Positions 60,992 through 64,000 of a stretch of DNA of 64,000 nucleotides are shown in pieces. The stretch comes from Parahaliea mediterranea (GTDB taxonomy: Bacteria > Pseudomonadota > Gammaproteobacteria > Pseudomonadales > Halieaceae): assembly GCF_017255185.1 (NCBI RefSeq), contig NZ_JAFKCZ010000004.1, positions 372,001-436,000 on the forward strand. Reading direction: 5' to 3'. Both the position numbers and the translations under genes were made by a program. The notes under the pieces were generated by a model that saw only the letters and a list, made by a program, of their open reading frames with translations, was not told the DNA's origin and made no database searches. Each line of letters starts with the position of its first letter. Within the stretch, counting starts at the first letter, position 1.

Positions 60992-61765
60992 ATGGATCTC
61001 GCAGGAAAAATCGCCATTGTCACCGGCGGGGCCTCCGGCCTCGGTCGCGCCACCGTCGAGGCCTACGTGGCCAAGGGCATGAAAGTGGCCATCTTCGACC
61101 TCAACGAGGGCAACGCCAACGAAGTCATCAAGGCGCTGGGCGAGGACAAGGTCGCCTTCTGGAGCGTCAACGTGGCCGACGAGGAGTCGGTGAAGGCCGC
61201 GGTCGCCGGCGTGGTGGAAAAGTTCGGCGCGGTGCACGTGTGCAACAACTTCGCCGGTATCGGCAGCGCCTGCAAGACCCTGAGCAAGAAGGGCGTGTTC
61301 CCGCTGGACCAGTTCATGCCGGTGATCAACATCAACCTGGTGGGCACCTTCAATGTGTCGCGCTACGCCGCCGAGCAGATGGCCAACAACGAGCCGATCA
61401 ACGACGACGGCGGCCGCGGGGTGATCATCAACACCGCGTCCATCGCGGCAATGGAGGGGCAGGTGGGCCAGCTGGCCTACAGCGCCTCCAAGGGCGGCGT
61501 GGTGGGCATGACCCTGCCCATGGCGCGGGACCTGGCCAGCTACGGCATCCGCGTCAACACCATCGTGCCGGGCCTGATCCACACCCCGCTGTTCGAGTCC
61601 ATTCCCGATAACCTGTATAAATCCCTGGAAAACAGCGTGTGCTACCCGCAGCGCCTGGGTAAGGCCTCGGAGATCGGCCACCTGGCGGTGTTCATCGCCG
61701 AGAACGACTACGTCAACGGCGAATGCATCCGCCTGGACGGCGCCATTCGCATGCAGCCGCGTTAA
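60992..61765 (+). CDS. short-chain dehydrogenase, 3-hydroxyacyl-CoA dehydrogenase (HSD10-like)
   Basis: A 257-residue SDR. It begins DLAGKIAIVTGGASGLGRAT, with the TGxxxGxG cofactor motif at residues 10-17. An Asp ends beta-strand 2 (VAIFDLNEG near 31-39), which favours NAD over NADP. The catalytic Ser is in GVIINTASIAAMEGQVGQLAYSASKGG near 143-169, with Tyr and Lys in YSASK. The sequence, including RVNTIVPGLIHTPLF near 184-198, is close to type II 3-hydroxyacyl-CoA dehydrogenase/HSD10, which handles 2-methyl-3-hydroxybutyryl-CoA and steroids. AGGAGA precedes the ATG. It lies 27 bases after the acyl-CoA dehydrogenase gene in the same operon. Confidence 0.93.
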   Translation: MDLAGKIAIVTGGASGLGRATVEAYVAKGMKVAIFDLNEGNANEVIKALGEDKVAFWSVNVADEESVKAAVAGVVEKFGAVHVCNNFAGIGSACKTLSKKGVFPLDQFMPVININLVGTFNVSRYAAEQMANNEPINDDGGRGVIINTASIAAMEGQVGQLAYSASKGGVVGMTLPMARDLASYGIRVNTIVPGLIHTPLFESIPDNLYKSLENSVCYPQRLGKASEIGHLAVFIAENDYVNGECIRLDGAIRMQPR

Positions 61766-61793
61766 CGGCGTTTTTCAACACAGGGAGAGCAGT

Positions 61794-62927
61794 ATGGGAC
61801 CATTGAATGGCTTTACCGTTATCGAGCTGGCGGGCATCGGGCCAGGCCCGATGGGGGGCATGATGCTCGCCGACATGGGCGCGGAGGTGATCCGCATCGA
61901 CCGCGCCGGCGGTGTCGACGCCCGGCTGATGGAGAAGGTCAGCGGCCGCGGCAAGAAGTCGGTGGTCCTCAACCTCAAGGAGGCCGAGGGGGTGGAAACC
62001 CTGCTGCGCATGGTGGAAAACGCCGATGTGCTGATCGACCCCTACCGTCCCGGGGTGTGCGAAAAGTTGGGCATTGGTCCCGAGACCTGCCTGGCGCGCA
62101 ACCCCCGGCTGGTGTTTGCGCGGATGACCGGCTGGGGCCAGGAGGGGCCGCTGGCCAGCGCCGCCGGGCACGACATCAATTACATCTCCATTACCGGCGC
62201 GCTCTACGCCATGGGGCCGGCGGACCGCAAGCCGGTGATGCCCCTCAACCTGGTGGGCGACATGGGCGGTGGCGGCATGCTGCTGGTCAACGGCGTGCTG
62301 GCCGCGCTGCTGGAAACCGCCAGCTCCGGCAAGGGGCAGGTGATCGACGTGGCCATGGTGGACGGCGCCGCGCAGCTGATGTGGATGTTCCACGGTTTCG
62401 AGGCCATGGGCGCCTGGGACGCGAAGAAGCGCGGCGGCAACATACTCGATGGCGGCGCGCACTTCTACGACACCTATGAGTGCGCCGACGGCGAATTTAT
62501 TTCCATCGGCTCCATCGAGCCCCAGTTCTACGCCCAGTTGCTGGCCCTGGCCGAGCTGCCAGCGGAGGACTTTGGCGAACAGAACAACCAGGCCCAGTGG
62601 CCGGAGCAAGGGGACAAGCTGGCGGCGGTCTTCCGGCAGAAGACCCAGGCCCAGTGGTGTGAGATCATGGAGGGCACCGATGTGTGCTTCGCGCCGGTGC
62701 TGTCCTTCATGGACGCCCCGCAACACCCGGCCAACGTGGCTCGCAACACCTACATCGAGGTGGACGGGGTGACCCAGCCGGCGCCCGCGCCGCGCTTTGC
62801 GCGCACACCCTCCGAGGTGCGCCACGGCGTGCACGGCAACGGCGAGGATACCGATGCCGTGCTGTCCGCCATGGGCTTCGGCGAGCAGGAAATACAACAG
62901 TTGAAGGCTTCCGGCGCCATCGCCTGA
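61794..62927 (+). CDS. CaiB/BaiF family protein, alpha-methylacyl-CoA racemase-like
   Basis: A 377-residue family III CoA-transferase fold. It opens GPLNGFTVIELAGIGPGPMGGMMLADMGAEVIRIDR, as AMACR does, and continues GRGKKSVVLNLK near residues 44-55. The AMACR-type His is in ASAAGHDINYISITGAL near residue 126, and NLVGDMGGGGMLLVNGVLAALLE near 149-171 carries the Asp. The next Glu-containing block is FYDTYECADGEFISIGSIEPQFY near 223-245. These point to racemisation of 2-methylacyl-CoA rather than CoA transfer. The step would present the (2S) isomer to the dehydrogenase encoded upstream. GGGAG precedes the ATG. Confidence 0.9.
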   Translation: MGPLNGFTVIELAGIGPGPMGGMMLADMGAEVIRIDRAGGVDARLMEKVSGRGKKSVVLNLKEAEGVETLLRMVENADVLIDPYRPGVCEKLGIGPETCLARNPRLVFARMTGWGQEGPLASAAGHDINYISITGALYAMGPADRKPVMPLNLVGDMGGGGMLLVNGVLAALLETASSGKGQVIDVAMVDGAAQLMWMFHGFEAMGAWDAKKRGGNILDGGAHFYDTYECADGEFISIGSIEPQFYAQLLALAELPAEDFGEQNNQAQWPEQGDKLAAVFRQKTQAQWCEIMEGTDVCFAPVLSFMDAPQHPANVARNTYIEVDGVTQPAPAPRFARTPSEVRHGVHGNGEDTDAVLSAMGFGEQEIQQLKASGAIA

Positions 62928-62957
62928 AGCACCGATATACCAGTACAGGAAACCGCA

Positions 62958-63740
62958 ATGTCCGCATACGACACCGTAACCATCGAACGCCACGACAACG
63001 TCGCCCTGGTGGCCCTTAACCGCCCCGACAGCCTCAACGCCTTCAGCGCCGAGCTGCGTCGCGACCTGCGCGCCGCCGTGGATGAGGTCAATGGCGACGA
63101 GTCGCTGCGCGCGGTGGTGCTGACCGGCGCCGGCCGCGCGTTCAGCGCGGGCGCCGACCTGATGGAAGCCCAGGGCGACGATTTCGACGTGCGCCGCCAG
63201 CTGCTGGAAGAGTATAAACCCACGCTGATGGCGATCAACACCGCGCCCAAGCCCTGGATCAGCGCCATCAACGGCGCCGCGGCGGGCATCGGCAGCGCCT
63301 TTGCCATGGTCTGCGACCTCAGCGTGATGGCCGAGGACGCCTACCTCTACCAGGCCTTCACCGCCATCGGCCTGATCCCGGACGGCGGCGCCACCTGGCA
63401 CCTGGCGCGCAGCATCGGCCGCAAGCGCGCCTACGAGCTGATTGTGGGCGGCGAGAAACTGCGCGCCGCGCGCTGCCTGGAGTTGGGCCTGTGCAACCGC
63501 GTGGTGCCCGCCGACGAACTGCAGGGCGCCGCGCTGGCCTGGGCCGCCGAGCTGGCGGAGAAAGCGCCGCTGTCGCTGCGCTACGCCAAGCAGGCGCTGA
63601 ACGTGGCCATGGAGCAGGATGTGGCCGACACCATTTCCGCCGAGGCGGAGCTGCAGCACCTGTGCATCAACAGCGCCGACGCCACCGAGGGTGTCACCGC
63701 CTTTGTCGAGAAACGCGCCCCGAAATGGCAGGGCAAGTAA
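62958..63740 (+). CDS. enoyl-CoA hydratase/isomerase family protein
   Basis: A 260-residue crotonase-fold enzyme. ALVALNRPDSLNAFSAELR near residues 15-33 and VVLTGAGRAFSAGADL near 53-68 form the first part of the CoA/oxyanion site. AINGAAAGIGSAFAMVCDLSVMAEDAYLYQAFTAIGLIPDGGATWHL near 97-143 is the hydratase signature region. The second oxyanion glycine and the downstream acidic residues are present, though the classic Glu144/Glu164 pair of mitochondrial hydratase cannot be checked without alignment. Hydration of a 2-enoyl-CoA in the operon's beta-oxidation sequence is likely. AGGAAA precedes the ATG. The carboxylase gene follows after about 36 bases. Confidence 0.92.
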   Translation: MSAYDTVTIERHDNVALVALNRPDSLNAFSAELRRDLRAAVDEVNGDESLRAVVLTGAGRAFSAGADLMEAQGDDFDVRRQLLEEYKPTLMAINTAPKPWISAINGAAAGIGSAFAMVCDLSVMAEDAYLYQAFTAIGLIPDGGATWHLARSIGRKRAYELIVGGEKLRAARCLELGLCNRVVPADELQGAALAWAAELAEKAPLSLRYAKQALNVAMEQDVADTISAEAELQHLCINSADATEGVTAFVEKRAPKWQGK

Positions 63741-63776
63741 CGGGGCGAGTGGGGCGCGCGCCGGGGCGAGCTGCCC

Positions 63777-64000
63777 GTGGATGACATCAGGCCCGAGCTA
63801 CAGGCGCTGCGCGAACGCCAGCGCCGCACCGGGGACGACGCGCGCGCCGAAGCCCGCGAGCGCCGCCACCAGCGCGGCTACCGCACCGCGCGGGAAAACC
63901 TCGCCGACCTGGTAGACCCCGACTCCTTCCTCGAGTACGGCCAGCTCGCGGTGGCCGCCCAGCGCAGCCGCCGCGACTACGGCGAGCTGCAAAGCGCCAC
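63777..64000 (+). CDS. acyl-CoA carboxylase carboxyltransferase subunit, N-terminal fragment
   Basis: The first 74 residues are visible before the right edge. A charged helical start (ELQALRERQRRTGDDAR) leads to RENLADLVDPDSFLEYGQLAVAAQRSRR, the family's early conserved block in propionyl-, methylcrotonyl- and geranyl-CoA carboxylase beta subunits. The GTG at 63777 has GGGGCGAG upstream and is the first start in frame. It is the fifth gene of the acyl-CoA operon; a biotin carboxylase subunit gene may follow outside the window. Substrate choice cannot be made from this piece. Confidence 0.75.
   Translation, partial: MDDIRPELQALRERQRRTGDDARAEARERRHQRGYRTARENLADLVDPDSFLEYGQLAVAAQRSRRDYGELQSA

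Overview
The window is GC-rich, densely packed chromosomal DNA. Short intergenic gaps, many GTG/TTG starts and 1-4 base stop/start overlaps are visible throughout. The gene set (type II secretion GspAB, Fpr/FinR, a GlnB-type PII, DUF748, DUF481, DUF1214 and sulfotransferase proteins, and many acyl-CoA enzymes) suggests a heterotrophic marine-type gammaproteobacterium, perhaps of the Haliea/Congregibacter group. That placement is inference from gene content only. No rRNA, tRNA, prophage, insertion sequence or CRISPR array was seen.

Layout. 1-6863 (minus strand) is a vitamin B12 salvage and uptake locus: cobS-cobC, then a cobalamin riboswitch, then btuB-cobO-cobQ-btuC-btuD, with btuD running off the left edge. 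6925-12255 (plus) holds a DUF501 protein, a TolB-like/TPR membrane protein with an overlapping lipoprotein gene, a YigZ protein, and an XdhC-MocA pair for a molybdenum hydroxylase that is not in the window. 12278-24010 mixes housekeeping and accessory genes: two S9 peptidases (the second lacking its N-terminal part), AroG-type DAHP synthase, a luciferase-like oxidoreductase, an MscS channel, a DUF481 protein, a sulfotransferase and a DUF1214 protein. 24118-28872 contains two regulator modules with visible operators: an FCD-type GntR regulator with a TSUP transporter, and a PadR regulator divergent from a nitronate monooxygenase. 28927-34466 carries gspA-gspB, an alkaline phosphatase, a PII protein and an alpha/beta hydrolase.

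34467-35109 has no gene. It holds two related elements of about 170-200 bases in opposite orientation. Their conserved core and bulges are shared, but their long perfect stems differ in sequence. This is the least explained structure in the window. Ppx/GppA and a DUF3604 protein follow. 39194-45170 (minus) is a compact seven-gene cluster: DUF1445, pxpA, pxpB, pxpC, DUF4392, dat, alr. Read together it is a D-alanine/D-glutamate/5-oxoproline pathway, with the two domain families of mammalian D-glutamate cyclase encoded as separate genes.

45392-54466 contains two acyl-CoA synthetases, a patatin phospholipase with a Lys/Ala-rich tail, an 88-base tandem repeat array (48761-49164), an ACAD11-like phosphotransferase, fpr with divergent finR, and a SprT-like protease. 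A 22-base sequence is identical in the array and inside one of the 34.5-kb elements. 54479-59614 (minus) holds a DUF748 protein, an AraC regulator and a membrane diguanylate cyclase. 59789 to the right edge (plus) is an acyl-CoA degradation operon: acyl-CoA dehydrogenase, HSD10-like dehydrogenase, AMACR/CaiB-type protein, enoyl-CoA hydratase and the start of an acyl-CoA carboxylase subunit. It fits oxidation of methyl-branched or isoprenoid acids.
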